64,000 bases of DNA from Chrysoperla carnea (lineage: Eukaryota; Arthropoda; Insecta; Neuroptera; Chrysopidae), in contig NC_058342.1 in the NCBI RefSeq assembly GCF_905475395.1, positions 37,194,640 through 37,258,639 of the forward strand, read 5' to 3'. Positions 62,691-64,000 of this stretch are shown in pieces (within the stretch, counting starts at the first letter, position 1; each line of letters begins with the position of its first letter). The notes beneath the pieces are model-generated. The model searched no databases, was not told where the DNA came from, and saw only the letters and a list, made by a program, of their open reading frames with translations. A program made the position numbers and the translations under genes.

Positions 62691-64000
62691 CTAGAAATTG
62701 TTATCAAAATTTGCATAGTTAAACTTTCTACATAATATTCTATATTAATGACACGTCACGCTTTATAATCAAATTATTAAGGATTCCGTTTCTACTCGTC
62801 AAATACTTATTTTATACTGAAGCCAACTTCTCGATGAAAAACAGGAGGGAAAAGTAGCTGGGAAGTTGACACCTCCAATAAACACTTCCTTCACATAAAC
62901 TCAACTTTTTTGACAGTGTACAAGAGATAATGGACTTCAGCCATTAGTCGTTTAGGCGCCCCAAATTAAACCTTTAAAATTGGCTTTCACTTTTTCAGCG
63001 CATGATTTTTTTTTGTCACCAAATTTGTTTACATAAGCTCAAAAATTATACCCGTTAAAAATAAAAAATTTTGTGGTCGTGAAGAATTTTTTGAAGTGGT
63101 TTGGGAAATATTCCACAGAAAGCCATTTTCCATATTAAAACTATAATATATTCATAGCCTTGATCGCCCCTAGCTCGAAAAGTACTCGATACAATTTTTT
63201 TTAGTCGTGAAAACTTATGATCAGACTGACCAAAATAACATTTTAGGGTGAGTTAGAAAAAGTTTCACAGAAAACCATTTTCCTATCTAATCTTACAGGA
63301 TTCTTTACTCATTTAAAAAAAGTTGGGATCTAAACGAAGTGGGAAATGGGAATACTATAATAAAATAATGGTTTAATTCATTTTTTTTTATCTTGACCAT
63401 GTTCCGTTACCGTTACTGGTATCGTTACATGTTACACGTTGCACGTTATACACGTTACAATAACGGTTACCGTTGCCCCTATATCTTACCTATTGCCGTT
63501 AGGTAACGTTAGGTAAAATGATGACTGCATATCGAAATGTTTTCTATATTCTCCAGAGAATATACATATTGTATAATATTGTAATCAGTTATTATATAGG
63601 ATGTTTCATTAAAAAGAAACACCAATTATCGATTTATGCAGTCTTCTAAGGAGCAATTGCCTTCTAGACTCCCTACTTAAAAGCCTTCCTTTAAAGCCAC
63701 AATCCCCTTTAACAAAGTTCGCTCTTTTTCATTATAAAAAAAATATTTCTGAAGTAATACTTTTTTAAACACGTTATGAGAAATTGATGAGAGAGAATTG
63801 GCAACATGGTTCCCTTTTTCTCAAAAACTGTAAAAGAGAAGCCAAGTAGTTCAATAATAAGTCCCCTTGGTACGCCCAAAGATTAAAGGCTCCAGTTAAA
63901 ATTGTGCTTTTACTACATGCCATCATTTTCTCCAGGAAAATAATAATTTTTAGTGCCACCAAATATAGCCTCTAGCAACATTTCTATTTGAAAAATAATT
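62691..64000. other. Upstream Eps8 intron (partial)
   Basis: No further exon is recognised up to the window edge. A degenerate ACGTTAC/TTACCGT repeat lies at 63403-63517. The last 40 bases resemble 24955-24995 (CCTCTAGCAACATTTCTATT versus CTTCTAGTAACATTTCTCTT), suggesting another dispersed family. The open frame at 63774-63962 overlaps this and has no recognisable domain. Confidence 0.55.
63403..63517. repeat. Degenerate CGTTAC/GTTACA short repeats
   Basis: Imperfect 6-8 bp units (CGTTACCGTTAC, ACACGTTGCACGTTATACAC, GGTAACGTTAGGTAA) run over about 115 bp. Confidence 0.65.

Overview
This window looks like nuclear DNA from an insect. It is strongly AT-rich, its genes are split by GT-AG introns, it carries many degenerate dispersed repeats, and it encodes a precursor containing the insect neuropeptide [15 protein letters not shown] (myosuppressin). 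The insect order cannot be fixed from the sequence alone. Most long open frames here are spurious; the real genes appear only when splice sites are followed between short open segments.

Three protein-coding genes are supported. (1) Myosuppressin, + strand, 5037-5486: two coding exons, with an acceptor just before the start codon implying an upstream non-coding exon. (2) A 12-exon gene on the - strand, 14522-20857: all 11 introns keep frame and join to an 854-residue secreted or membrane-attached protein with a signal peptide, a ten-cysteine head, about five CUB-like modules and a short hydrophobic tail. (3) The 3' end of an Eps8 family gene (Drosophila arouser type) on the - strand: exons at 62436-62690, 36108-36421 and 31905-31985 encode a Ser/Thr/Pro-rich linker, the C-terminal SAM-like domain and the short C-terminal tail. 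The rest of this gene lies beyond the right edge.

The dominant object is a satellite array of about 24.4 kb (37331-61734), about 80 copies of a 306-bp unit. It fills most of a 26.0-kb intron of the Eps8 gene. Each unit contains a 44-bp box twice in opposite orientation (41 of 44 positions match), separated by 44 bp, so every unit can fold into a hairpin. The first two units at the left edge run in the opposite direction, and the switch falls inside the shared box. Two rare variants recur exactly 14 units (4,284 bp) apart, indicating a block duplication. Variants of the inverted left-edge units reappear near the right edge.

The remaining sequence is intergenic or intronic and full of repeats: a foldback element (681-1007), a family of about 110-bp arms (R2; 1663, 5881, 8344, 23379), a dispersed family with a conserved terminus (R3; 2505, 20010, 35500, 36438, 62115), a larger inverted-repeat element with internal tandem units (R4; 21800 and 23903), a tandem pair of 316-bp units (R5; 30048, with an inverted relative at 34330), two decayed LINE reverse-transcriptase C-termini (7693 and 15911), and several micro- and minisatellites. 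No tRNA, rRNA or CRISPR was recognised.
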